From contig NZ_AUHQ01000002.1 in NCBI RefSeq assembly GCF_000423265.1, forward strand, positions 1-64,000: a DNA stretch of 64,000 nucleotides, in the 5' to 3' direction. A program made the translations under genes and the position numbers. The notes under the pieces are model-generated. The model was given only the letters and a program-made list of their open reading frames with translations. It had not been told where the DNA came from and did no database searches. The DNA is from Ligilactobacillus saerimneri DSM 16049. Lineage in GTDB: Bacteria > Bacillota > Bacilli > Lactobacillales > Lactobacillaceae. This document shows, piece after piece, positions 55,132-63,257 of the stretch (positions are counted from its first letter, which is position 1; each line of letters opens with the position of its first letter).

Positions 55132-56292
55132 GTGCGGACAAAAAATGGTGCGGTATTAATGACAAATACTTTGGCTAATATGGGACAAGGACTGGCTCTC
55201 CCAATCACAACCCTATATGTCCATCAAAGTTTACACAAATCATTGACTACGGCAGGCTTGGTCCTGATGGTTTGGGCGTTGGCAATGATGCTGGGAAATT
55301 ATTGGGGTGGCCGAATGTTTGATGAGTGGCGCCAACAACCTACATACTATATTGGGGGAAGTATTGCTATTTTTGCGGGACTTTTAATGTCCCTATGGCC
55401 AGAGTGGCCCCTATACGCTGGAGCACTAGCCCTGTATGGGTTAGGTCTAGGAATATTAATCTCTGCAATTAATGGGTATTTGGCCCATTTGCAAAAAGAA
55501 GATAAAGAAATATTCAACGATGCTTACTGGATGCGTAACATCGGTTTTGCCCTCTCAACCGGACTCTCCGGAATATTGTATGCGGTCAGTGTTCGGTGGG
55601 TACTCATTTTGACCACCTTATTGGTAGTAGTAGCTTTAGTTATGGTCAAAATTACTTTCAAAGAAGTAACAATTTCACCCGTACAACCAGCGAAACGACC
55701 ACAATATCATCTTTTTAGTGCGGACCGTCAAACTGTTTTTAGTATTCTAGCTGTATGCTGGGCCTTATTTATTACGTGGTTGGGTTATGAACAATGGGGC
55801 TCAAATATGTCGATCTATATGATTGCTAATGGGATTCCAGTACAACATTATAGTTTGTTATTTACTATTTCGACAGGTGAAATCGTCCTTTTACAACCAT
55901 TAGTGGCACGGACTTTTCGTAATACTTATCACAATGAGAAGATGCGTTTGATTATGGGAACGATCTTTTATATGGCTTCCTATCTGCCTATTATTTACGG
56001 AAATACATACAGTTTCTTTGTAATTGGGATCACCTGTCAAACTTTTGGGGAAATGATCCTCTTTTCGACTGCGCCGGTCTTTTTGAACCGGTTTGCTACT
56101 GATGAGAACCGTGCAACGTTGCAGTCACTAAATAGTATGGCTACATCTTTAGCCAGCGCTGTGGGGCCAGTTTTTGGGGGCTGGTTAATTTCACTGATTG
56201 ATTATCAGCTGACCTTTGTGGTGATCTTTGCTTTACACGTATTGGTCATCCCATTATTATTAGCGTTACGGGCTCATCGTCAGGTGACTTAG
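55132..56292 (+). CDS. MFS transporter (12 helices)
   Basis: 386 residues, 12 helices. Starts near the first helix with LMTNTLANMGQGLALPITTLYV; motif A-like GNYWGGRMFDEWRQQ between helices 2 and 3, and the second half AVGPVFGGWLIS. Resembles lactobacillar multidrug MFS pumps of the YttB/YceJ kind. GTG start after GAAAGGGGCG. Followed by two small membrane genes that may belong to the same transcript. Confidence 0.87.
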   Translation: MRTKNGAVLMTNTLANMGQGLALPITTLYVHQSLHKSLTTAGLVLMVWALAMMLGNYWGGRMFDEWRQQPTYYIGGSIAIFAGLLMSLWPEWPLYAGALALYGLGLGILISAINGYLAHLQKEDKEIFNDAYWMRNIGFALSTGLSGILYAVSVRWVLILTTLLVVVALVMVKITFKEVTISPVQPAKRPQYHLFSADRQTVFSILAVCWALFITWLGYEQWGSNMSIYMIANGIPVQHYSLLFTISTGEIVLLQPLVARTFRNTYHNEKMRLIMGTIFYMASYLPIIYGNTYSFFVIGITCQTFGEMILFSTAPVFLNRFATDENRATLQSLNSMATSLASAVGPVFGGWLISLIDYQLTFVVIFALHVLVIPLLLALRAHRQVT

Positions 56293-56342
56293 TCTAAAAG
56301 TGGGGTTACGTGATAAATTAGAACTGGAAACTGAGAAGGAAA

Positions 56343-56624
56343 GTGAGTCGAAAAACGATGGATTTTTGGTTACAAATGGCATTTGCTGTGGCAATGTTGA
56401 TGGATGAAGTACTCACTATTGCCCGGGTAATAAAACAAAAACAACCGCAACGTATCAAAAACTATGCGATCGGTTTTCACATCGTGTTCATCTTAATGTT
56501 GTTATGGTTGGTTGTAGCTATGATCCAACAAACAGTCGAAATTATCCCGGGGATATTCTCGTTCTTAGGTTGGATGATTGTGGCAACTAGCTCATTCAAG
56601 ACATTAAAAAAGATGAGCAAATAG
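56343..56624 (+). CDS. Small membrane protein A
   Basis: 93 residues with three membrane helices (about 7-22, 38-60, 65-82). Not recognised. Start uncertain: GTG 56343 lies too near AGAAGG, whereas ATG 56358 gives MDFWLQ, which matches the start MSFWMQ of the next gene. Shares the FW.Q...AV.L..E pattern with that gene. Possible two-component membrane complex. Confidence 0.6.
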   Translation: MSRKTMDFWLQMAFAVAMLMDEVLTIARVIKQKQPQRIKNYAIGFHIVFILMLLWLVVAMIQQTVEIIPGIFSFLGWMIVATSSFKTLKKMSK

Positions 56625-56635
56625 GAGGAATAATA

Positions 56636-56899
56636 ATGAGTTTTTGGATGCAGACGGGGATGTTGGTAGCGTTACTGCTGAATGAAATAGTGATCATCTG
56701 GGATAACATGCGGTACCGACCGCAACTTTTTTTACTGGGATTTAGCTTGCTGCTAGCGATTTTGGATGTAGCATTGCTCTATGTCACGCTCTATGCCCAT
56801 ACAGTGTATTTTCCAAGTTGGTTATCAGTATTAACGATTATTATAACGAGTTTAAATACAGTCCGCGTCTTGAATGTGAGTGCCAACCGTCGAAGCTAG
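56636..56899 (+). CDS. Small membrane protein B
   Basis: 87 residues with three helices: MSFWMQTGMLVALLLNEIVII, LLGFSLLLAILDVALLYVTLY and WLSVLTIIITSLNTV. Paralogue of the preceding gene, AGGAGG eight bases before the ATG, 11-base gap. Function unknown. Confidence 0.65.
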   Translation: MSFWMQTGMLVALLLNEIVIIWDNMRYRPQLFLLGFSLLLAILDVALLYVTLYAHTVYFPSWLSVLTIIITSLNTVRVLNVSANRRS

Positions 56900-56918
56900 A
56901 GAATTTTTGAAATAAGAT

Positions 56919-56950
56919 AAAAAGCATGGGAATTTTTTCCCATGCTTTTT
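56919..56950. terminator. Bidirectional terminator
   Basis: AAAAGCATGGGAA and TTCCCATGCTTTTT between the convergent membrane-protein and HAD genes. Confidence 0.92.
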
Positions 56951-56971
56951 GTATGTCGTAGTTTGAATAAT

Positions 56972-57601
56972 TTAGCGAACCAGATGAGCAATATCTGTTG
57001 GTTGGGCTAAAACAATATCTGCTTCTTGCTGCCAAGCAGTTGTTCCGGCAGTCCCCCAACGGGCTAAAGCAAATTGCGCGCCAGCAGCATGAGTCATCTC
57101 CAAATCATATTTAGTATCACCCACATAGATAGCCTCAGTAGCGGGAATCTCCAACCGTGAGAGGGCTAATTCAAGCGGGGCAGGATGAGGTTTGTGGCGG
57201 TCGGTGTCAGAAGCTGTGATAACAGTATCAAACAACGGCATTAAGCCCATAGGAACAAACTCATTGTTGAATTCTTCAGATGTTTTGGAGGTAACAATCC
57301 CTAACTGAATATCTGGAGCCAACTGTCGGAGGGTAGAAGCTACCCCAGGAAAAAGCTCTTCGGTATGGACTAATTTCCCAATGAAGTGATTAACCACTTC
57401 TTCAACACGATCAATCTCAGCAGGATCATCAATAAAACGTTGTAAAGAAACTTGCGTAGGAAGGCCCTTAGTGAAAGCAAGATCAGTGAAAGATAAATCG
57501 AGTCCTAACTCTTGTTTGAGCGCCAACTGGATTGAGCCGATCATGGCTTGGTCCGAGTCAACTAAAGTGCCATCAATATCAAAAATTAATGCTTTAGTCA
57601 T
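56972..57601 (-). CDS. HAD-superfamily phosphatase (phosphoglycolate phosphatase-like)
   Basis: 209 residues with HAD motif I FDIDGTLVDSD (catalytic Asp pair), motif II in IVTSKTSEEF, the Lys in DRHKPHPAPLE and motif IV VGDTKYDLEM. Cap of type C1. It likely dephosphorylates a small sugar phosphate. Coupled by a four-base overlap to the DeoR gene, suggesting a metabolic role related to the divergent PTS. Confidence 0.85.
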   Translation of the reverse strand: MTKALIFDIDGTLVDSDQAMIGSIQLALKQELGLDLSFTDLAFTKGLPTQVSLQRFIDDPAEIDRVEEVVNHFIGKLVHTEELFPGVASTLRQLAPDIQLGIVTSKTSEEFNNEFVPMGLMPLFDTVITASDTDRHKPHPAPLELALSRLEIPATEAIYVGDTKYDLEMTHAAGAQFALARWGTAGTTAWQQEADIVLAQPTDIAHLVR

Positions 57602-58386
57602 AGCCAGTCGCCTCCGTCATTGTTGGTATAAAAAATTTCAACGTTATTTTGGTTAGCAACGTTCACGATCTTATCGGGGAGAGGTTTGTTGGTGATGATG
57701 ATGTCAATATCATTGAAGTTCAATGCTAAAAAGTTGTGCATTTTATTAACTTTAGTACTGTCAACCAATAAAACAACCTTATCAGAGTGTTCAATGATGG
57801 CTTTTTTGAAGTCAATTTCATCATCAAAGGCATAATACATCCCCCGTTCGGTCATCCCGATCGAGCTAATAAAGGCAACATCAAAGTGGTAGCTCCCGAT
57901 ATCAATTAAGGGCTTAGTTCCCGTAGTATACCGCATTTCGCGGTTCAATGTCCCACCTAGCATCCGCACCTTAGCTTTGGATTTGCTGAGGAGTTGTTCG
58001 GCCACTTCGAGTGAATTGGTAATAGCTAACAGGCTTTGGGAGTTGTCGAGGTGGCGGGGGATGAAACTAATTGTTGAAGAAACGTCGAAGTAGACGATCT
58101 CATCTGGACCGATCATCTGGGCCGCCAAGCGTCCCATCTTGTCCTTGACCGGGGTCATTTCAACCGAGCGGTTACTCAGATCTTCTAAACGGCTACTAAA
58201 TGAGTGAGGTTGGTTGATTCCACCGTAAACACGTTCAGCATCGTTTTGTTCAACTAAGGTTAAGATATCTCGCCGGGTCGTATCGCGTGAAGCCCCAGTG
58301 AGACGCATAATATCATGAAGACTGAGTGAGTGGCGTTTTAATAACTCACTTTTTATTAATTTCAAACGGTCCTTTTTATTAATGAT
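57598..58386 (-). CDS. DeoR-family transcriptional regulator
   Basis: About 262 residues. HTH (KKDRLKLIKSELLKRHSLSLHDIMRLTGASRDTTRRDILTL) and effector domain with DVSSTISFIPRHL and VALL-VDSTK strands of the sugar-phosphate isomerase-like fold. The open frame extends upstream to 58512, but that part lacks a ribosome-binding site. AAGGGAG (58399-58393) precedes in-frame ATC (58386) and ATT; a TTG at 58365 with AAGGA is an alternative. So the start may be a rare non-AUG codon. Likely senses a sugar phosphate. Confidence 0.83.
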   Translation of the reverse strand: MINKKDRLKLIKSELLKRHSLSLHDIMRLTGASRDTTRRDILTLVEQNDAERVYGGINQPHSFSSRLEDLSNRSVEMTPVKDKMGRLAAQMIGPDEIVYFDVSSTISFIPRHLDNSQSLLAITNSLEVAEQLLSKSKAKVRMLGGTLNREMRYTTGTKPLIDIGSYHFDVAFISSIGMTERGMYYAFDDEIDFKKAIIEHSDKVVLLVDSTKVNKMHNFLALNFNDIDIIITNKPLPDKIVNVANQNNVEIFYTNNDGGDWL

Positions 58387-58497
58387 GTTCAGCTCCCTTG
58401 GCACAAAATTGTTATGTAAAATCAGGTGTGAATCTATAAAAATAATATTCAATTTAGGATAAGTAACTAAAGCCAAAATAGCATAAAAACAGGCTAA

Positions 58498-58511
58498 TGT
58501 AAACGTTGACA
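58498..58511 (+). promoter_or_regulatory. cre site of the GntR-EIIB operon
   Basis: TGTAAACGTTGACA matches the CcpA consensus TGTAAACGTTTACA at 13 of 14 and overlaps the -35 TTGACA, so carbon catabolite repression is likely. Confidence 0.85.
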
Positions 58512-58534
58512 ACGAGGGGTGAGAGTTTTATGCT
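58506..58534 (+). promoter_or_regulatory. Promoter of the GntR-EIIB operon
   Basis: Perfect TTGACA (58506-58511), 17-base spacer, TATGCT (58529-58534). Confidence 0.85.
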
Positions 58535-58550
58535 ATAACTGTTGTTATAG
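58533..58550. promoter_or_regulatory. Palindromic operator
   Basis: CTATAACTGTTGTTATAG, perfect 7-base arms around TGTT, overlapping the -10 and start site. Probable operator of the GntR-type product encoded next. Confidence 0.75.
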
Positions 58551-58582
58551 TAACATAACAAGTTGAGAGAGTAGGTTAGTTC

Positions 58583-59797
58583 GTGGCAAAAAAATCTGTT
58601 CCTTTGTATCAAAAAATGATGGTTGCAATCATGCATCAGGTCGATGCAGGTGCTTGGCATGAAAATGATAAGCTTCCATCAGAAAAGATCCTGGGTGAGC
58701 AGTATCAAGTGAGCCGAATTACCGTCCGTAAAGCGTTAGCAGAATTACAAAAGCGTAATTATGTCTACACCAAACATGGGCAGGGAACATTTGTTACTCC
58801 ACGGGAACGGCGTAACCAGGGGATCGATTTTTGGAATATCGAACAGATTATCGCGCAAATGGGGTACCATCCGTCTAGTTCGATTGATCGTTTTCAGGTG
58901 GTAACAGACTACCGCTATGAAGACATCAAGCAGCAAATGGGACTGAACAACGATGACTATCTTTATAAAGTTGAGAAGACCTATACCGCTGATAGTCAAC
59001 GGGTGATGTACCGGCGAGTGTTTATTGCATATGAACGTTTCCCACAAATTACCCTCTCCGAACTTGAGCACACTGAGATTATTCCTTTAATTTGCCGTAA
59101 ATACGGCTTTTCAACAAGCAATTTTTCCCTCAGTGTGACTGTTGTTCGGGCGTCAAAACAGACAAAGCATTACTTGGATCATACTCATGATAATGTATAT
59201 GTTTTCGAACGTAGGGGGTATGATCGGGACCGGATGGTTTACCTAGAAAAGGCGTATGTGACGGGCCTCTTACCTCTCCACTTGATGACGCATGATAACG
59301 AGAAAGGAAGTTTTAAGATGAGTACACCTGACATTGTGTTAACTCGCATTGATAACCGGTTGGTACACGGTCAAGTAGGGGTTGTTTGGACCTCAGCAAT
59401 CGGAGCTAACTTACTGTTGGTGGCCAACGATGCAGCAGCTAAAGATGAATTACAACAGGAATTAATGACAGCGACAGCAGAAACTGCTGGCGTGGGGATT
59501 CGGTTCTGGACTTTGGATAAGACAATTTCAACTATCCACAAAGCCAGCGCTCGGCAACATATCTTTCTAGTTGTCAAAACACCAGCTGATGTTTTGACCC
59601 TAGTTAAGGGGGGCGTGCCAATTACAGAAGTGAATGTTGGTAATATGCATTACAGTGATGGTAAAGAACAAATCTCCAAGAAGGTGTACATGGATCAAGC
59701 CGATAAGGATGCAATCAACGGACTGATTGATGCCGGAGTGAAGGTTTATATCAAGGATGTTCCAGAAGATAAGGAACAAGTTTTACAAAAGTTCTAG
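58583..59797 (+). CDS. GntR-UTRA regulator fused in frame to PTS EIIB (GalNAc/mannose family)
   Basis: 404 codons with no stop between two complete modules. Residues 1-75 are a GntR winged helix (LPSEKILGEQYQVSRITVRKALAE, HGQGTFV). Residues about 95-240 are a UTRA effector domain. From Met246 comes a full sorbose/AgaB-type EIIB, with phospho-His262 in DNRLVHGQV and VKGGVPITEVNVGNMHY. The EIIB part has its own ATG at 59318 with AAAGGAAG seven bases upstream, so EIIB alone may also be made. GTG start. Followed by EIIC, EIID and EIIA. Confidence 0.85.
   Translation: MAKKSVPLYQKMMVAIMHQVDAGAWHENDKLPSEKILGEQYQVSRITVRKALAELQKRNYVYTKHGQGTFVTPRERRNQGIDFWNIEQIIAQMGYHPSSSIDRFQVVTDYRYEDIKQQMGLNNDDYLYKVEKTYTADSQRVMYRRVFIAYERFPQITLSELEHTEIIPLICRKYGFSTSNFSLSVTVVRASKQTKHYLDHTHDNVYVFERRGYDRDRMVYLEKAYVTGLLPLHLMTHDNEKGSFKMSTPDIVLTRIDNRLVHGQVGVVWTSAIGANLLLVANDAAAKDELQQELMTATAETAGVGIRFWTLDKTISTIHKASARQHIFLVVKTPADVLTLVKGGVPITEVNVGNMHYSDGKEQISKKVYMDQADKDAINGLIDAGVKVYIKDVPEDKEQVLQKF
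59318..59797 (+). CDS. PTS EIIB, possible separate product from internal start
   Basis: 159 residues, the normal length for AgaB/AgaV EIIB, starting MSTPDIVLTRIDNRLVHG. The strong internal ribosome-binding site (59303-59310) supports translation of EIIB on its own within the fused frame. His17 of this product takes phosphate from EIIA and passes it to the sugar. Confidence 0.6.
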   Translation: MSTPDIVLTRIDNRLVHGQVGVVWTSAIGANLLLVANDAAAKDELQQELMTATAETAGVGIRFWTLDKTISTIHKASARQHIFLVVKTPADVLTLVKGGVPITEVNVGNMHYSDGKEQISKKVYMDQADKDAINGLIDAGVKVYIKDVPEDKEQVLQKF

Positions 59798-59830
59798 TCG
59801 ATAAGAAAAAACAGCAAAGAAGGTAATACA

Positions 59831-60634
59831 ATGATTACACTGACCCAAGGGATTATGGTCTCTATTTTTGCCATTATTGCTGGGGCCGACTTTTGGTTGG
59901 AAGGTTTCTATATTTTCCGGCCAATGATTGTCTGCACAGTAACCGGGATGCTTCTGGGCGACCTACGGCTCGGAATCGTTGCTGGTGGTTTGACTGAATT
60001 AGCCTTTGCCGGATTAACTCCAGTTGGGGGGACACAACCACCTAACCCAATTATGGCGGGGATTATGACGGTAGTATTGGCACACACAACAGGACATACA
60101 CCAACCACTGCGATTGGCTTGTCCTTGCCATTTTCAATTTTGATGCAATACATAATTCTCTTCTTCTACTCAGCATTCTCATTGCTGACTAAGAAGTTGG
60201 ATGAGTACGCTGATCAAGCTGAAACCGGGAAGTTTGCCCGGTTGGTAATCACACCAACAGTGATTGTGTCGGTAGTTTATGGTTTATTCACTTTCTTATG
60301 TATCTATGCAGCCCAAGCACCAATGAAGGGCTTAGTCAACGCTATGCCAACTTGGTTAAGTCACGGCTTTGAAATCGCTGGTGGGATCTTGCCAGCTGTT
60401 GGGTTTGCAATGTTGCTCAAGAGCATGTTAAAGGGCAAATATGTTCCTTACTTGCTACTTGGGTTCACTGCTGCTTGCTTCATCAAGTTCGGTAACTTAA
60501 TGCCAGTAGCTGTAATTGGGATTGCTTTGGCAATGATCGAATTTGAACGGGCAAAGAATAACCGGGACACACAACAAAAATTACGTGAAGTAGAAGAAAA
60601 CGTCGCTAACGGAGGTGAAGAAGATGGCATCTAA
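59831..60634 (+). CDS. PTS EIIC (mannose/sorbose/GalNAc family)
   Basis: 267 residues, seven to eight helices. Contains the family block VGGTQPPNPIMAGIMTVVL after the start MITLTQGIMVSIFAIIAGADFWLEGF. Membrane channel for the sugar, AgaC/AgaW-like. Overlaps the EIID start. Substrate likely an N-acetylhexosamine or galactosamine because EIIB resembles AgaB. Confidence 0.9.
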   Translation: MITLTQGIMVSIFAIIAGADFWLEGFYIFRPMIVCTVTGMLLGDLRLGIVAGGLTELAFAGLTPVGGTQPPNPIMAGIMTVVLAHTTGHTPTTAIGLSLPFSILMQYIILFFYSAFSLLTKKLDEYADQAETGKFARLVITPTVIVSVVYGLFTFLCIYAAQAPMKGLVNAMPTWLSHGFEIAGGILPAVGFAMLLKSMLKGKYVPYLLLGFTAACFIKFGNLMPVAVIGIALAMIEFERAKNNRDTQQKLREVEENVANGGEEDGI

Positions 60635-61427
60635 GCACACGGGTAAATTAACCAAGAAAGATATTCGGATGGTTGGGGTGCGGTCAATCTGGAACCAATC
60701 AGCGATGAACTACCAACGGATGCAAGCTGATGGCTGGACATTAGCTATTTTGCCGGCCCTCAAGAAGATTTACGGGGACGACAAAAAGGGTTTAAGTGAT
60801 GCGATCAAAGGAAACCTGCAGTTTATGAACACCAACAACTATGCAGCACCATTGTTGATGGGGTTAGAATTATCTCTGGAAGAAAATGGCGAAGACCGGG
60901 AAACCATTGATGGATTACGGGTGGCCTTGTTCGGTCCTTTAGCCGGGATCGGGGATGCGATCACATGGTTCACTATCTTACCAATTGTTGCGGGGATTAC
61001 TGCATCTTTTGCTAAGCAAGGCAGTATCTTAGGACCACTGTTGTTCTTTATTGTCTATCTCTTATTATTCTTAGCGCGGATTCCGATTGCTCAATTAGGT
61101 TATAGTGCAGGTTCAAAGGCTGTTTCACAAATTCGGAAAGATTCAGCGATTGTTTCCCACGCTGCTAGCGTTTTGGGATGTACCGTTATTGGTGGTTTGA
61201 TTGCAACTTACGTTCAAATTACGGTTAAGTCAAAAATTGCAGTCACATCAACTACTACAATCTCAATTCAAAAGCAGTTCTTTGATAACATCTTCCCTAA
61301 CATTTTGCCATTAGGATACACGTTCGTACTGTATTACCTGGTTAAAAAGAAGAATGTTAGCCCAGTAATGTTAATCATCATTACATTCGTGTTGGCAATC
61401 ATTTGTTCCTGGTTAGGAATCTTATAA
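60624..61427 (+). CDS. PTS EIID (mannose/sorbose/GalNAc family)
   Basis: 267 residues: WNQSAMNYQRMQADGWTLAILPALKKIYGD, FMNTNNYAAPLLMGLELSLEE and FGPLAGIGDAITWFTILPI. Forms the membrane complex with EIIC. ATG 60624 with GGAGGTGA six bases upstream; an in-frame GTG at 60615 is inside that site. Overlaps EIIC by 11 bases. Confidence 0.9.
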   Translation: MASKHTGKLTKKDIRMVGVRSIWNQSAMNYQRMQADGWTLAILPALKKIYGDDKKGLSDAIKGNLQFMNTNNYAAPLLMGLELSLEENGEDRETIDGLRVALFGPLAGIGDAITWFTILPIVAGITASFAKQGSILGPLLFFIVYLLLFLARIPIAQLGYSAGSKAVSQIRKDSAIVSHAASVLGCTVIGGLIATYVQITVKSKIAVTSTTTISIQKQFFDNIFPNILPLGYTFVLYYLVKKKNVSPVMLIIITFVLAIICSWLGIL

Positions 61428-61456
61428 TTGTCAGAATTAACAAGGGAGGAAGAGAA

Positions 61457-61900
61457 ATGCAAATTGTAGTGACCGGTCACGGTAATTTTGCCACGGGGAT
61501 TGCTTCAACAGTGCAATTGTTAGCCGGTAATGTAAGTGGCGTCCAGTACGTTGACTTTACTGCTGATATGAATGAAGAAACCCTGACTAATAAGCTTCAA
61601 GAAACGTTAACCCAAGATCAAGGCACAGTCTTTTTCTGTGACCTGTTAGGGGGAACACCTTACAAGCAAGCTGCCACTCTCAAGGCTACGCATCCTGATC
61701 AGGATATCGCGGTAGTTTGTGGTTGCAATGTAGCTTCCTTATTGGAAAATGCATTAATGGGATTGGATCAATTTGCCAACTCTCATGACTTAGCGGCTAA
61801 GATTGTAACTACTGCTCAGGCGGGAATTCGTGAATTTGGCGTTTCATCTCGTCCAGCAGCAACAGCGCGTCCTGTTGATGAAGAAGAGGATGGCATTTAA
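61457..61900 (+). CDS. PTS EIIA (mannose family)
   Basis: 147 residues, one EIIA-man domain. Phospho-His8 in VVTGHGNFATG and FFCDLLGGTPYKQA. Receives phosphate from HPr and passes it to EIIB. ATG 61457 after GGGAGGAAG, although the frame is open further upstream. The C-terminus EEEDGI resembles that of EIIC (EEDGI). No kinase, deacetylase or isomerase for amino sugars follows. Confidence 0.9.
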   Translation: MQIVVTGHGNFATGIASTVQLLAGNVSGVQYVDFTADMNEETLTNKLQETLTQDQGTVFFCDLLGGTPYKQAATLKATHPDQDIAVVCGCNVASLLENALMGLDQFANSHDLAAKIVTTAQAGIREFGVSSRPAATARPVDEEEDGI

Positions 61901-61927
61901 CATCTAAACTAGTTTGATTAAACTAAG

Positions 61928-61971
61928 AAGAGGTCACCAAGAATTACACGTTCTTGGGTGACCTCTTTTAA
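61928..61971. terminator. Bidirectional terminator
   Basis: AAGAGGTCACC.AAGAA and TTCTTGGGTGACCTCTT arms between EIIA and the GNAT gene. Confidence 0.92.
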
Positions 61972-61978
61972 ATTAAGA

Positions 61979-62509
61979 TCATAAGTGCTTGTACATGACT
62001 GGGCATGGACGGAGCTCATAGCCTAACGGATAATCCATCTCCTTAACCGTAACGAAGCCTTCACGCTTGTAGAATTTTAGACCGCCAAAGTTAAACTTCC
62101 AAGCACAGAGCACTAATTCTTGGATTCCCAGTTCCTGGGCGCGTTTTTCGGCATGCTGCAACAACTGTTTGCCCAAGCCGTGACCAGCAAAACCGCGAGT
62201 GGTATAAAGCCGAGAAATCTCTAACAATTCATTGCTATTTTGGGGCCGGACGCCTTCGAACTCTGGTGTGCGAGTTAATTTAGTATAGGCCAAAATGACA
62301 TGTTCATCGAGATCTTCAATGAGGTAGAACTCGTTGTCCTCATCAGCTAATTCGTTTTTGAGATGAGATAGGTTTAGTTCATGCTGAGTATAAATTGCCA
62401 TATCGAGGACATCAGCGTCACTCTTATAAGAGTTGAAAAAGGTTAAAACACTAACTACTTGTAGCTGTTCTAAATCAGCCATAGTGGCTCTTCTCAGGCG
62501 GGTACGCAT
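61979..62509 (-). CDS. GNAT-family N-acetyltransferase
   Basis: 176 residues. Acetyl-CoA binding motif A region RGFAGHGLGKQLLQHAEKRA and the C-terminal KFNFGGLKFYKREGFVTV. Substrate unknown (amine or amino acid). I use ATG 62509 (GGAG eight bases upstream). Confidence 0.85.
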   Translation of the reverse strand: MRTRLRRATMADLEQLQVVSVLTFFNSYKSDADVLDMAIYTQHELNLSHLKNELADEDNEFYLIEDLDEHVILAYTKLTRTPEFEGVRPQNSNELLEISRLYTTRGFAGHGLGKQLLQHAEKRAQELGIQELVLCAWKFNFGGLKFYKREGFVTVKEMDYPLGYELRPCPVMYKHL

Positions 62510-62560
62510 CACTACCACTCCATTCTTTTTTAGGTCTTAGTATAGCGTAAATTGGAACAA

Positions 62561-63190
62561 TTAGTCCCAACCATGCTTGGATAGATCCATATCTCGTTTG
62601 CGCATCTGGGAGACATAGGGATTTCCCTGAACATAAAAGCGCAGGGGAGCGTTGCCATCTTTCTTGTTAAGATTAACGCCAATCCGGGAGCTAACGGCTA
62701 TTTCTCGTGGAATATAGTGGCGGGCAATATCGATAGTTAAGATATTATTTTCTAAAGGTTGCCCATCTAGCTTGCGCGAGTTGATTCCCAGTGCTTGAAC
62801 TAGTTTAGCAGGACCATTACTGATGGCAAAACCAGTTTGCCGCCGATTAGCAGCCATTTGCTCGGAATTAAGACACGGTTCTAAACCGCGGATTAGCACC
62901 CCATGAGGGACATCTTGCGCTTGAACAGCAATATCTAGGCAGTAATGGCCACGAATTTGATAAAGATAAATTGTTCCTGGTAAACCATAAAGGGACTCGG
63001 TGTAGGCGGTTCTCCGTCCATTGTACGCGTGGGAGGCAGAGTCGTTTTCACCTAGGTAAGCTTCTGTTTCTACAATCAATCCGCCAACGGTTCCTTTAGG
63101 ACCATGATAATACAAGGTAGTTCCCAGAAGATCTTGGGCAATCCGGGGAGTAGGACGCCCAGTGAAAAATTTTTGATAGGGGGTCAACAA
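62561..63190 (-). CDS. 3-methyladenine DNA glycosylase (AAG/MPG family)
   Basis: 209 residues. Removes alkylated and deaminated purines from DNA. Family motifs: ARIAQDLLGTTL-like start, IVETEAYLGENDSASHAYNG (catalytic Glu), GTIYLYQIRGHYCLDIAV, VLIRGLEP and NGPAKLVQALGI. TTG start with AAGGA upstream. Confidence 0.92.
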   Translation of the reverse strand: MLTPYQKFFTGRPTPRIAQDLLGTTLYYHGPKGTVGGLIVETEAYLGENDSASHAYNGRRTAYTESLYGLPGTIYLYQIRGHYCLDIAVQAQDVPHGVLIRGLEPCLNSEQMAANRRQTGFAISNGPAKLVQALGINSRKLDGQPLENNILTIDIARHYIPREIAVSSRIGVNLNKKDGNAPLRFYVQGNPYVSQMRKRDMDLSKHGWD

Positions 63191-63257
63191 GATTGCATCA
63201 TCCTTTCAGAGGTTTTATGCTTAGGTTAGCACGAAAAGCAGGGAAGAAGGAATATAT

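Noticed and set aside
54984-55208. 74-codon minus-strand frame before the MFS gene
   Set aside because: No ribosome-binding site and it overlaps the MFS start.
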